From: Mycolicibacterium cosmeticum
GTDB taxonomy: Bacteria > Actinomycetota > Actinomycetes > Mycobacteriales > Mycobacteriaceae
Reading direction: 5' to 3'
DNA: 64,000 nt
Assembly: GCA_016197365.1 (NCBI GenBank)
Contig: JACPVS010000006.1
Span: 704,954-768,953, forward strand
Shown here: one piece after another, positions 28,786-37,531 of the stretch
Layout: each line of letters opens with the position of its first letter
Numbering within the stretch: position 1 is the first letter of the stretch
Translations under genes and position numbers: made by a program
The notes under the pieces: generated by a model
Database searches by the model: none
Told to the model about the DNA's origin: nothing
Seen by the model: the letters and a program-made list of their open reading frames with translations, nothing else

Positions 28786-30168
28786 TCAGTGCGCGAACGG
28801 CTGTACCTCGTCGAAGTGACCATTCGGCTTGAGCTGGTCCAGGTGACTCAACGCGGTGATGGTGTCCTCTTTCAACGCCCTGGCCAGGTCCGCGGAGAAG
28901 CCTTCCCGCACCACCACCCGCAGCACGGTGACGTCCTCGGCGCCCTCGGGCATGGTGTACGCGGGCACCTGCCAGCCGTAGGCCCGCAGCGCGTGCGACA
29001 CGTCGAACTCGGTGTAGCCGGGGTCGCCCTTGAGCCGGAAGCTGATCACCGGGATGGCCGACCCGTCGGTGATCACGTCGAAGTGTTCGCTGGCCCGCAG
29101 CTGATCACCGAGCCAGCGCGCGGTCTGCGACAGACACTGCATGACCTGGGTGTATCCGGCGCGGCCCAACCGCAGGAAGTTGTAGTACTGACCGACCACC
29201 TGGTTGCCCGGGCGGGAGAAGTTCAGGGTGAAGGTGGGCATGTCGCCGCCCAGGTAGTTGACCCGGAAGACCAGATCCTCGGGCAGGTGCTCCTTGTTGC
29301 GCCACACCACAAATCCGATGCCGGGATACGTCAGCCCGTATTTGTGGCCGCTGACGTTGATGGACACCACCCGGGGCAGCCGGAAATCCCATTTCAGATC
29401 CGGATGCAGGAACGGGACCACGAAGCCGCCGCTGGCCGCGTCGACGTGCACCGGCACGTCCACACCGCCGCCTGCGGCCAGCTCGTCCAGGGCTGCGCAG
29501 ATCTCGGCGATCGGCTCCAGCTCACCGGTGAAGGTGGTGCCCAGGATGCCGACGACGCCGATGGTGTCCTCGTCGACGGCCCCGAGGACCTGTTCCGGAG
29601 TGATGACGTAGCGGTCCTCGGCCATGGGCAGGTAGCGCGGTTCGACGTCGAAGTATCGGCAGAACTTCTCCCACACCACCTGGACGTTGGAGCCCAGCAC
29701 CAGATTGGGGGTGCGCCCCTTCCAGTCTTTTCCGACCTTGTCGCGCCAACGCCACTTGAGTGCCAGTCCGGCCAGCATGACGGCCTCACTCGAGCCGATG
29801 GTCGACACGCCGACCGCCGTGGACGGGTCGTCGTCGCGCAGGTCCTCGGCGTGGAAAAGGTCGGCCACCATGGACACGCAGCGCGCCTCGATGGCGGCGG
29901 TGGCCGGGTATTCGTCCTTGTCGATCATGTTCTTGTCGAACGTCTCGGCCATCAGCTTGTCGGCCTCGGGTTCCATCCAGGTGGTGACGAAGGTGGCGAG
30001 GTTCAGCCGGGAGCTTCCGTCGAGCATCAGTTCGTCGTGGATGAAGCGATATGCCGCTTGGGCTTCCATCGAATCGTCGGGCAACCGCAGCGAGGGAACC
30101 GGATCCGTGGACAACCGCCCCGTATAGGCGGGCGAGATGGACGGTCCGGGCGTGTGCCGAGGTGGCAT
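28786..30168 (-). CDS. gadB: Glutamate decarboxylase
   Basis: A 460-residue PLP-dependent group II decarboxylase converting glutamate to GABA with proton uptake. The PLP lysine sits in SINVSGHKYGLTYPG, the preceding HVDAASGGFVVPF holds the cofactor-binding Asp, and the C-terminal LRVVVREGFS matches GadB. It corresponds to Rv3432c. The physiological role may be acid resistance or the GABA shunt; no gadC-type antiporter is nearby. It lies 12 bases after the nnrD/E stop and is probably cotranscribed with it. Confidence 0.94.
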   Translation of the reverse strand: MPPRHTPGPSISPAYTGRLSTDPVPSLRLPDDSMEAQAAYRFIHDELMLDGSSRLNLATFVTTWMEPEADKLMAETFDKNMIDKDEYPATAAIEARCVSMVADLFHAEDLRDDDPSTAVGVSTIGSSEAVMLAGLALKWRWRDKVGKDWKGRTPNLVLGSNVQVVWEKFCRYFDVEPRYLPMAEDRYVITPEQVLGAVDEDTIGVVGILGTTFTGELEPIAEICAALDELAAGGGVDVPVHVDAASGGFVVPFLHPDLKWDFRLPRVVSINVSGHKYGLTYPGIGFVVWRNKEHLPEDLVFRVNYLGGDMPTFTLNFSRPGNQVVGQYYNFLRLGRAGYTQVMQCLSQTARWLGDQLRASEHFDVITDGSAIPVISFRLKGDPGYTEFDVSHALRAYGWQVPAYTMPEGAEDVTVLRVVVREGFSADLARALKEDTITALSHLDQLKPNGHFDEVQPFAH

Positions 30169-30180
30169 GTGTTGTCCCTT

Positions 30181-31593
30181 CTAGAGTTTCGCGACGGATG
30201 AACGAAGATGAGCCAGGATTCCCTCTGCCGAGGTGGGCGCCGCGCGCGGCCCGGGGTCGGCGGCGGCCAGTCCCGCGGCGCGGGCGTGTACGAATGCCGC
30301 CATCGCGGCGGCCTCCGCGGCCGGCAGGCCTGCGGCCAACAGCGCGCCGATGACGCCGGACAGCACGTCGCCGGATCCCGCTGTGGCAGCCCATGATTGA
30401 CCGGCCGGGTTCAGGTAGGTCACCGCCGCGGGGTGCGCGATGACGGTGACATTGCCCTTCAGCAGCACCGTGGCGCCGAAACGCTCGGCGAGTTCCTGTG
30501 CGGCACCGACGCGGTCGGCCCCGACCGGGTGCCCGGCCAGCCGCTCGTACTCGCCGGCGTGCGGGGTGAGAACCGTGGGAGCAGTGCGGGCTCGCACCAG
30601 GTCGGGCTGGGCCGCCAGCAGGGTCAAGGCGTCGGCGTCGACGATCACCGGCAGGTCGGTGCCCAAGGCGAAACGCACGGTCCGCGCGGCAGATTCGTCG
30701 GTGCCCAGGCCGGGACCCACCACCCAGGCCTGGACCCGTCCGGCGGCATCGGGTCGGGGCGCGGCCACCACCTCGGGCCACCGCGTCACCACCTCTGCGG
30801 CCGCGCTACCCGCGTACCGCACCATGCCCGACGTGGCGGCCACTGCCGACCCGGTGCACAGGAGGGCGGCACCCGGATAGGTGGCCGACCCGGCCAGCAC
30901 GCCGGTGACGCCCTGGCTGTACTTGTCGTCATGCGGCCCGGGCATGGGCCAGCGTGCCGAGACGTCACCCGCCTCGAGACTGTGCACCGCGCTGGGCGGC
31001 AACCGAAGTCCGATGTCGATGAATTCGATACGCCCGCACTCCCCCAGTGCGTGCACCGGTTTGAGGCCACCGAAGGTCACCGTCAGCGCTGCCCGGACGT
31101 GTGGGCCGTCGGCGGCCCCGGTCTGCACGTCGAGGCCGCTGGGAATGTCGACGGCCACGACGGGCGCGGCGCAGGCGTCGAACACCGCTGCCGCGTCGGC
31201 TCGCAATGGGCCGCGTCCCGAGATTCCGACGACGCCGTCGATCACCAGGTCGGTCGCCGGGGGGATCGCCGCGACGACGCGGCCACCCGCCCGGCGGAAT
31301 GCCGCGAGTCCGGCGGCGTGGGCGCGGTCCGGGTTGAGCAGGACCGCCGACGCCGTCACCCCGCGGCGGCGCAGCAGGGCGGCCGCCCACAACGCATCAC
31401 CGCCGTTGTCGCCGGATCCGACCACAGCACAGACCTGGCGGCCTGCGACGGCGTGAAAACGGGCCCGCAACTCGGCAGCGACGGCAGCCGCCAGGCCGTG
31501 GGCCGCGCGCCGCATCAGCGCACCGTCTGGCTGGGATGCCAGCAACGGTGCCTCGGCCGCGCGGATGGCATCGGCGGTGTAGTAGTGGCGCAT
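30181..31593 (-). CDS. nnr: Bifunctional NAD(P)HX epimerase/dehydratase
   Basis: A 470-residue fusion repairing hydrated NADH and NADPH. The N-terminal YjeF_N epimerase domain (about 1-205) contains AVVGSGDNGGDALWAA and VAVDIPSGLDV. The C-terminal ribokinase-like dehydratase (about 225-470) contains TPHAGEYERLAG, LLKGNVTVI and AATAGSGDVLSGVIGALLA. It corresponds to Rv3433c. The start at MRHYYTADAIRAAEAP (31593) is chosen because GGGGGCAG lies upstream and it matches the M. tuberculosis N-terminus; the frame extends to 31632. It is divergent from the hydrolase at 31739. Confidence 0.93.
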   Translation of the reverse strand: MRHYYTADAIRAAEAPLLASQPDGALMRRAAHGLAAAVAAELRARFHAVAGRQVCAVVGSGDNGGDALWAAALLRRRGVTASAVLLNPDRAHAAGLAAFRRAGGRVVAAIPPATDLVIDGVVGISGRGPLRADAAAVFDACAAPVVAVDIPSGLDVQTGAADGPHVRAALTVTFGGLKPVHALGECGRIEFIDIGLRLPPSAVHSLEAGDVSARWPMPGPHDDKYSQGVTGVLAGSATYPGAALLCTGSAVAATSGMVRYAGSAAAEVVTRWPEVVAAPRPDAAGRVQAWVVGPGLGTDESAARTVRFALGTDLPVIVDADALTLLAAQPDLVRARTAPTVLTPHAGEYERLAGHPVGADRVGAAQELAERFGATVLLKGNVTVIAHPAAVTYLNPAGQSWAATAGSGDVLSGVIGALLAAGLPAAEAAAMAAFVHARAAGLAAADPGPRAAPTSAEGILAHLRSSVAKL

Positions 31594-31738
31594 CTGCCCC
31601 CGTTCACACTCGATATGCGCGCGCGCCAACACGTTACGCGCCGACCCTGATCCGCGGGCCCGATCGTCCTCGCCCCGGATACCACTAACCTTCTAAATAG
31701 GATTGACAGGTTATACCGGCTGGGGTTGACTCAGCGTC

Positions 31739-32605
31739 ATGACCACCCACCATCGCCATGCGCAGATCGCCGGCCGCCAGATCTTCTACCGGGAGGCCGG
31801 CCCGGCGGACGCGCCGGCGGTGGTGCTGCTACACGGCACACCGGCCAGTTCGCACATGTATCGCAACCTCATTCCGGCGCTGGCCGACAGCTATCGCGTC
31901 ATCGCACCGGACTATCCCGGGTTCGGCCACTCCGACGTGCCACCCGTCGGCGAGTTCGCCTATACCTTCGACACGCTCGCCGACCATGTCGACGCCCTCC
32001 TCGATCATCTCGGACTTACGCGGTACGCGATCTACGTCCAGGACTACGGCGCCCCGGTCGGGTGGCGACTGGCCCTGCGCCACCCCGACCGCATCGCCGC
32101 GGTGATCACCCAGAACGGCAATGCCTACGTGGAGGGGTTCGTCGGTGACGCCATGGAACCGTTGTTCGCCTATGGACGGGATCGCTCGCCGGCCCATGCC
32201 GCCGTGTTGCGGAATCTCATCAGCCTGGACGGCGTCAAATGGCAGTTCACCCATGGGGTTTCGGACACCAGTGTGGTCGATCCGGATGCCTGGATGACGG
32301 CCCACGCCGCGTCGGCCGCCACCGAGCAACGCGTGGCGGCGCAACTCGAACTGTTCGCCGACTACATCACCAACGTGGAGCTCTATCCGCGTGTGCACGA
32401 ATACTTCCGCAGCAGCGCGGTACCGCTGCTGGCGGTCTGGGGCCGCAATGACCCCATCTTCGGCCCGGACGGTGCAACTGCCTTCGGTCGCGATCTGCCC
32501 CACGCGCAGATCAACCTCCTCGACGGCGGCCACTTTCTGCTCGAGAGCCATCTCGACGAGGCGGTGGCCCTGATCCGGCCGTTCCTCGGTGAACATCACG
32601 GCTAA
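31739..32605 (+). CDS. Alpha/beta hydrolase with Asp nucleophile (dehalogenase/epoxide hydrolase-like)
   Basis: A 288-residue soluble hydrolase. The oxyanion loop is LLHGTPASSHMYRN. The nucleophile position is Asp102 in YVQDYGAPVGWR, not Ser, which places it with haloalkane dehalogenases, fluoroacetate dehalogenases and epoxide hydrolases. The acid is likely Asp238 (WGRNDPIFG) and the base His265 (DGGHFLLESH). Sequence does not distinguish dehalogenase from epoxide hydrolase. A TTGACA at 31703 could be its -35 box, but no convincing -10 is present. The next gene starts 11 bases after its stop. Confidence 0.83.
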   Translation: MTTHHRHAQIAGRQIFYREAGPADAPAVVLLHGTPASSHMYRNLIPALADSYRVIAPDYPGFGHSDVPPVGEFAYTFDTLADHVDALLDHLGLTRYAIYVQDYGAPVGWRLALRHPDRIAAVITQNGNAYVEGFVGDAMEPLFAYGRDRSPAHAAVLRNLISLDGVKWQFTHGVSDTSVVDPDAWMTAHAASAATEQRVAAQLELFADYITNVELYPRVHEYFRSSAVPLLAVWGRNDPIFGPDGATAFGRDLPHAQINLLDGGHFLLESHLDEAVALIRPFLGEHHG

Positions 32606-32616
32606 AGTGACCGCTC

Positions 32617-32991
32617 ATGACCTACGGCTACCCGCCGTTTCCACCGCCCCCACCGGTGAAACCGCCGCGCTCCGGCGTCGATCTCGGCATCTCCATCACG
32701 TTGCTGGTGCTGACATTCGCGGGCGGTGCGGTGGCCGCATTCTTCTCGGTGTTCATGTTCGCCTTCACCGACTACTGCCCGCCGGAGAGATGCGATATCG
32801 ATGCCGGGGTCACCGCGGTGCTCACCGGATTCGGGATCGCCATCTTGATTGCCATCGCAGGCACGGTGATCAGCATCGTGCAGATGGTCCGCCGCGCCCG
32901 GGCCTGGCCGTGGGCGACCGGCACGCTGGTGCTGTGCGGCCTCGCCTGTGGGCTGGGAATGGCGGCCTATATCGCAGCGGTGGGCGGCTGA
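32617..32991 (+). CDS. Small membrane protein with Pro-rich N-terminus
   Basis: A 124-residue protein. MTYGYPPFPPPPPVKPPRSG is a Pro-rich cytoplasmic tail; helices at about residues 23-50, 66-88 and 98-121 give three membrane spans. A short external loop holds two Cys (DYCPPERCDID). No family function is known; similar Pro-rich tetra- or trispan proteins are common in mycobacteria. Its 3' end overlaps the convergent diguanylate cyclase gene by 25 bases. Confidence 0.68.
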   Translation: MTYGYPPFPPPPPVKPPRSGVDLGISITLLVLTFAGGAVAAFFSVFMFAFTDYCPPERCDIDAGVTAVLTGFGIAILIAIAGTVISIVQMVRRARAWPWATGTLVLCGLACGLGMAAYIAAVGG

Positions 32992-34109
32992 TCCGCGCCG
33001 ACGACGTTGTCACCACCGGCACGCTTGGCGGTGAACATCGCTTCGTCGGCGTGAGCGATCAATTCGGCAAGGACCTCCACCGGGTCACCGGTTCCGGCAA
33101 ATCGGTCCCGAGGCACCCCGACGTACCCGACGCTGCCCGTGACCGCGGCGCGGTCTGCCGGCCGGCCCAGCACGACCCGCAGACTTTCGGCAACGGAGCG
33201 ACTCTCTCCGGGACCGACGAAGTCGACGACGACGAACTCCTCGCCTCCGACGCGCGCCACCAGGGCCGTGCCGTCGACGACCGAATTCAGGCGGCTTCCC
33301 GTCCGGACGAGGACCTCGTCTCCGGTTGCGTGCCCGAAGGCATCGTTGACTTTCTTGAAGCGATCCAAATCGACGACAGCCACCATGATCTCGGGTGATC
33401 CTTTCGGGCCGCGCCGCAGGAAGTCCGCGAGGTGGATGAACAGGCCACGGCGGTTGAGCAATCCCGTCAGCGAGTCGGTCTCGGCTTCATTGGCGTCGTT
33501 GCGCAGCACCCAGATGCCGAATTGCGTGGTGACGGGTGCGACGGCGAGTGCCGTGCCGGCCAGCGCCCTGGCAATGATCAGCGGAACGTCGCCGTTGACC
33601 TCCGAGGCAATCTGGACCGAGATCAACACCATCGCGATGGTGACCCAGATGGTGTGCAGCACAACAATTTTCGGACCGTCGAAAAAGACGATGTAGAAGG
33701 AGACCAGGATCATCGCACTGAGCGCGAAGACTCCCGCCAGGCCACGGATGTTCAACAGCGACGTGATGAGAACGCCGACGTCGAGGTACACCAGGATGAA
33801 GCGGGACAGCCGCCGCGACGGCCACGGCCGCACCCACCAGACCACCGCCCAGGCGAACAGGGTGACGGCGAATCCGATGGAGACAGCCCGGGCGTAGCCC
33901 GTCGGCGGTGCACTGACCGAGAACTGGGCCACCGCGATCACGAGACCGATGGCGATCAGCGCGCCGCCGACCAGGAGTTGGATCAGGCCGCCCAGCGACC
34001 GTTTGGCGAAATACTCGACCTGCCCGTCGTAGTCGACCGGTGTAGTCCACCACTCGATCAACGTACGCGCTATGGCGCGACGTGCCCTGGCATCTAGCAG
34101 CAACCCCAC
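32967..34109 (-). CDS. Membrane-bound GGDEF-domain diguanylate cyclase
   Basis: A 380-residue protein predicted to make cyclic di-GMP. The first 200 residues hold about six hydrophobic segments, a membrane sensor of unknown ligand. A TDSLTGLLNRRGL motif begins the GGDEF domain (about residues 213-370), the metal-binding Asp is in VAVVDLDRFKKVND, and the active-site signature is RVGGEEF. No RxxD inhibitory site precedes it at the usual distance, so product feedback may be absent. The GTG start at 34109 is the ORF start; later starts cannot be excluded. No phosphodiesterase (EAL) gene is in the window. Confidence 0.87.
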   Translation of the reverse strand: MGLLLDARARRAIARTLIEWWTTPVDYDGQVEYFAKRSLGGLIQLLVGGALIAIGLVIAVAQFSVSAPPTGYARAVSIGFAVTLFAWAVVWWVRPWPSRRLSRFILVYLDVGVLITSLLNIRGLAGVFALSAMILVSFYIVFFDGPKIVVLHTIWVTIAMVLISVQIASEVNGDVPLIIARALAGTALAVAPVTTQFGIWVLRNDANEAETDSLTGLLNRRGLFIHLADFLRRGPKGSPEIMVAVVDLDRFKKVNDAFGHATGDEVLVRTGSRLNSVVDGTALVARVGGEEFVVVDFVGPGESRSVAESLRVVLGRPADRAAVTGSVGYVGVPRDRFAGTGDPVEVLAELIAHADEAMFTAKRAGGDNVVGADQPPTAAI

Positions 34110-34256
34110 GCCCCCACGGAGTCAACATTGACGGATGCCCACAAGTGGGCCCCGGCGTGGTCGCGACGCGATTTTCGCTGAACAGAAGGGGCATATCGGC
34201 AGGCAGTCACGACAATAGAGCATGTCGTGTGGTCTGCACCACCGCGCAATGTCGAC

Positions 34257-35339
34257 CTAGCGGACCCCGGCCCCCACCGCGCTGGGCTCGACGGTGACCT
34301 TGATGGCTTCACCCTTCTTGACGATGTCGAAGGCATCGAGCACGTTGTCGATCGGGATGTGCCGGGTGATCAGATCCTTGACGGGCACCTGGCCGGTCGA
34401 GATGTACTGCAGGGCGCGCTTGTTGTGTTCCGGCGCGGACCCATTGGCGCCGTGGATGTGCAACTGGCGGTAGTGCACGACGTTGGAATCGCACGTGATG
34501 GTCGGATCGGTCTTGGGCAGTCCGCCGAAGAACGAGATCCTGCCGTTGCGTGCGGCCATCGCGATGGCCTGCTCCTGGGTGATGTTGGCCGCGGTGGCGG
34601 TGATGATGACGTCGGCACCACGGCCGCCGGTCAACTCCATGACCCGGGCCACCACGTCGACTTCGGCGGCATTGATGGTCTCGTCGGGATGCACCGCGTC
34701 GGCGGAGATCTTCAGCCGGTGATCGTTCACGTCGACCAGATAGATGGGGCCGGCGCCGTGTACGCCACGGGCGATGCGGATGTGCATGCAGCCGATCGGT
34801 CCGGCGCCGAACACCACGACGGTGTCGCCCTCCTCGATGCCGAGCAGATCCTGGGCATTGATGGCGCATGCGAACGGTTCGGCAGCGGACGCCTCGTCGA
34901 ACCCGACATTGTCCGGAATGCGGTTCAGCCCATCGACTTTGAGCACCTGGCGCGGCACGATCATGTACTCGGCGAACCCGCCGTCGTACTGGTAGCCCAC
35001 CGAGGTCTGGTTCTGGCACACCGCCATCCAGCCCTTGCGGCATTCGTGGCATTCGCCGCACGGCACGGCCGCGATCACCTGCACCCGGTCGCCCGGTTGC
35101 CAGTTCGCGCCGTAGGTCGCATTCACGTTGGCGCCGACCTCGACGATCTCGCCGGCAACTTCGTGACCGAGGGTGCGGGGCGGCGTCAGGTTCTGGTGCC
35201 CGTTGTGGAAGATCTTGACGTCGGTGCCACACGTCGAGCAGTTGCGCACCCGGATCTTGACCTCGTCGGCACCGCACTGCGGCTCCGGCACGTCTTCCAG
35301 CCGGACGTCTTCGGGCGCGTAGTAACGGAGAGCTTTCAT
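34257..35339 (-). CDS. Zinc-dependent alcohol/polyol dehydrogenase (MDR family)
   Basis: A 360-residue medium-chain dehydrogenase starting MKALRYYAPEDVRLEDV. Catalytic zinc ligands are Cys38-region (NCSTCGTD) and the GHE of TLGHEVAGEI; the structural zinc site is CGECHECRKGWMAVC, with four Cys as usual. The Rossmann motif is VVVFGAGPIGCMH and the Asp of YLVDVNDHR suggests NAD rather than NADP. It resembles sorbitol, threonine and galactitol-phosphate dehydrogenases. Because it is divergent from a mannitol-type PTS gene and shares its control region, it is a good candidate for oxidising the sugar alcohol (or its phosphate) imported by that system. Confidence 0.85.
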   Translation of the reverse strand: MKALRYYAPEDVRLEDVPEPQCGADEVKIRVRNCSTCGTDVKIFHNGHQNLTPPRTLGHEVAGEIVEVGANVNATYGANWQPGDRVQVIAAVPCGECHECRKGWMAVCQNQTSVGYQYDGGFAEYMIVPRQVLKVDGLNRIPDNVGFDEASAAEPFACAINAQDLLGIEEGDTVVVFGAGPIGCMHIRIARGVHGAGPIYLVDVNDHRLKISADAVHPDETINAAEVDVVARVMELTGGRGADVIITATAANITQEQAIAMAARNGRISFFGGLPKTDPTITCDSNVVHYRQLHIHGANGSAPEHNKRALQYISTGQVPVKDLITRHIPIDNVLDAFDIVKKGEAIKVTVEPSAVGAGVR

Positions 35340-35374
35340 GACTGATCCTCCAGTGTCTGCGACGGCTGCTGATG

Positions 35375-35397
35375 TGACCATAACCGCAGAACGGTCA
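35375..35397. promoter_or_regulatory. Inverted repeat in the dehydrogenase/PTS control region
   Basis: TGACC (35375-35379) and GGTCA (35393-35397) are separated by 13 bases, 36 bases upstream of the dehydrogenase ATG. It may be an operator, but the half-sites are short. Confidence 0.3.
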
Positions 35398-35415
35398 TAA
35401 ATCCACAGGTTTCTC

Positions 35416-35457
35416 TGCCCATTTGCGTGTGAATGCTTGCCTTTGTGCCCACTTGTG
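35416..35457 (+). promoter_or_regulatory. Pair of direct repeats, candidate DeoR operator
   Basis: TGCCCATTTGCG (35416-35427) and TGCCCACTTGTG (35446-35457) agree at ten of twelve positions and are 30 bases apart, nearly three helical turns. DeoR-type repressors often bind several direct repeats between divergent genes. Confidence 0.45.
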
Positions 35458-35474
35458 CGGTTAACTTGCGGATA

Positions 35475-35490
35475 TGTGATCGGCGTCACC
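35475..35490 (+). promoter_or_regulatory. CRP-like site upstream of the mannitol PTS gene
   Basis: TGTGA-TCGGCG-TCACC differs at one position from the TGTGA-N6-TCACA consensus used by mycobacterial Crp (Rv3676-type). It lies 42 bases before the ATG. Confidence 0.45.
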
Positions 35491-35531
35491 CATCCGCCGG
35501 CAGAACACTGGACTAACACGGAGGTCACAAG

Positions 35532-37502
35532 ATGTCCCTGGTTGATACCCCCACCGACGCGCCGCGCACCGGTGCGCGCGTGCGGGTGCAGAAGCTGGGC
35601 ACCGCGCTGTCGAACATGGTCATGCCCAACATCGGCGCGTTCATCGCCTGGGGCCTGATCACCGCCTTGTTCATCAAGACGGGTTGGCTACCGGGCATCT
35701 TCAGTGACCTGCAGGATCCGGGTGGTTGGGTCGCCAAGATCGGCGGCTGGGGCGACTACGACGGCGCGGGCATCGTCGGCCCGATGATCACCTACCTGCT
35801 GCCGATCCTGATCGGCTACACCGGCGGGCGGATGGTGCACGGCAACCGAGGCGCGGTCGTCGGCGCGATCGCCACCGTCGGCGTGGTCACCGGCGCCGAC
35901 GTGCCCATGTTCATGGGTGCCATGATCATGGGCCCGCTGGGCGGCTGGGCCATGAAGAAGCTCGACGCCCTGTGGGAAGGCAAGATCCGGCCCGGGTTCG
36001 AGATGCTGGTGGACAACTTCTCCGCAGGCATCCTCGGCATGATCCTCGCGGTGTTCGGGTTCTTCGGCATCGGGCCGATCGTCTCGGCCTTCACCCGCGG
36101 CGCCGGAAACGTCGTCGACTTCCTGGTCAGCCACGACCTGCTGCCGCTGACGTCGATCTTCATCGAGCCCGCCAAGGTGTTGTTCCTCAACAACGCCATC
36201 AACCACGGCGTGCTCACCCCGCTGGGCACCACGCAGGCGCTGGAGACCGGCAAATCCATCTTGTTCCTGCTGGAGACCAATCCCGGGCCCGGCCTGGGAA
36301 TCCTGCTGGCGTTCACCGTCTTCGGGCGCGGCATGGCCAGGGCCTCGGCTCCGGGCGCAGCGATCATCCAGTTCTTCGGCGGCATTCACGAGATCTACTT
36401 CCCCTATGTGCTGATGAAGCCGAAGCTGCTGGCCGCCACCATCCTCGGCGGCATGACGGGTGTCTTCATCAACGTGCTGTTCGGCTCCGGACTGCGCGCC
36501 CCGGCCGCGCCGGGATCGATCATCGCGATCTACGCACAGACCGCCAGTGGCAGCTTCCTCGGCGTCACGCTGTCGGTGCTGGGAGCCACCGCGGTGTCCT
36601 TCGCCGTCGCCGCCGTGCTGCTGAAGACCGATCGCGCCACCGACGACCCGGACCTGGCCGCGGCCACCGCGGAGATGGAGGCACTCAAGGGCAAGCGCTC
36701 CAGTGTCGCCGCCGCGCTCATCGGCGGGGACCCCGGCAGGATCAGCAACATCGTGTTCGCCTGCGACGCCGGAATGGGCTCCTCGGCGATGGGTGCATCG
36801 GTGCTGCGCAAGAAGGTTCAGGCCGCGGGCTTCGGCGACGTCAAGGTCACCAACCAATCCATCGCCAACCTGACCGACACCTACGGTCTGGTGGTCACGC
36901 ACCGCGATCTGACCGATCGGGCTCGCTTACGCACGGCGTCGGCCATCCATGTGTCGGTCGACGATTTCATGAGCACCCCGCGTTACGACGAGATCGTCGA
37001 ACTGCTGGAGCAGACCAACGGCGCCGGCACCGCCGCCCCGGCCGAACAGCAGGCCGAGCCGGCCGAAGCCGCCGATGACGTGTTCCGGCTCGACTCGATC
37101 GTGCTGAACGGCTCCGCCTCCAACGCCGACGAGGCGATCACCGAGGCCGGCCGAGTGCTGGTGGCCGCCGGCGCCGTGGATCCGTCGTACGTCGATGCGA
37201 TGCACGAACGGGAGAAGTCGGTGTCGACGTACATGGGCAACGGTCTGGCCATCCCGCACGGCACCAACGAGGCCAAGAGTGCCATCCGCAAGACCGGCAT
37301 CTCCTTCATCCGCTATACCGACCCGATCGACTGGAACGGCAAGCCGGCCGAGTTCGTCGTCGGGATCGCCGGGGCGGGCAACGATCACATGGCGCTGCTG
37401 ACCCGGATTGCGCACGTGTTCCTGGACAAGGATGAGGTGGCCCGACTGCGGCAGGCCAACTCGGCTGAGGAGATCCGGGCCGTGCTCAGCGCGACCAAGT
37501 AA
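35532..37502 (+). CDS. mtlA: Mannitol-type PTS transporter, fused EIICBA
   Basis: A 656-residue phosphoenolpyruvate-dependent sugar transporter with all three domains. The EIIC membrane domain (about 1-370) has VMPNIGAFIAWGL and GGIHEIYFPYVLMKP, signatures of the mannitol EIIC family. EIIB (about 395-490) carries the phospho-acceptor Cys411 in FACDAGMGSSAMG. EIIA (about 515-655) carries His576 in LAIPHGTNEAK. GGAGGT precedes the ATG. It should import and phosphorylate mannitol or a related hexitol at the inner membrane, using EI and HPr encoded elsewhere. A DeoR regulator follows after 29 bases, and a polyol-type dehydrogenase is divergent. Confidence 0.9.
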   Translation: MSLVDTPTDAPRTGARVRVQKLGTALSNMVMPNIGAFIAWGLITALFIKTGWLPGIFSDLQDPGGWVAKIGGWGDYDGAGIVGPMITYLLPILIGYTGGRMVHGNRGAVVGAIATVGVVTGADVPMFMGAMIMGPLGGWAMKKLDALWEGKIRPGFEMLVDNFSAGILGMILAVFGFFGIGPIVSAFTRGAGNVVDFLVSHDLLPLTSIFIEPAKVLFLNNAINHGVLTPLGTTQALETGKSILFLLETNPGPGLGILLAFTVFGRGMARASAPGAAIIQFFGGIHEIYFPYVLMKPKLLAATILGGMTGVFINVLFGSGLRAPAAPGSIIAIYAQTASGSFLGVTLSVLGATAVSFAVAAVLLKTDRATDDPDLAAATAEMEALKGKRSSVAAALIGGDPGRISNIVFACDAGMGSSAMGASVLRKKVQAAGFGDVKVTNQSIANLTDTYGLVVTHRDLTDRARLRTASAIHVSVDDFMSTPRYDEIVELLEQTNGAGTAAPAEQQAEPAEAADDVFRLDSIVLNGSASNADEAITEAGRVLVAAGAVDPSYVDAMHEREKSVSTYMGNGLAIPHGTNEAKSAIRKTGISFIRYTDPIDWNGKPAEFVVGIAGAGNDHMALLTRIAHVFLDKDEVARLRQANSAEEIRAVLSATK

Positions 37503-37531
37503 GTTCGCAGGGGCCCCGCCCGCCGAGCAGA

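Noticed and set aside
31703..31731. TTGACA promoter for the 31739 hydrolase gene
   Set aside because: The -35 is perfect, but the sequence at the right distance (TTGACT) is not an acceptable -10.
34227..35345. Plus-strand 372-codon frame opposite the zinc dehydrogenase
   Set aside because: It is antisense to a clear medium-chain dehydrogenase with intact zinc-binding motifs.
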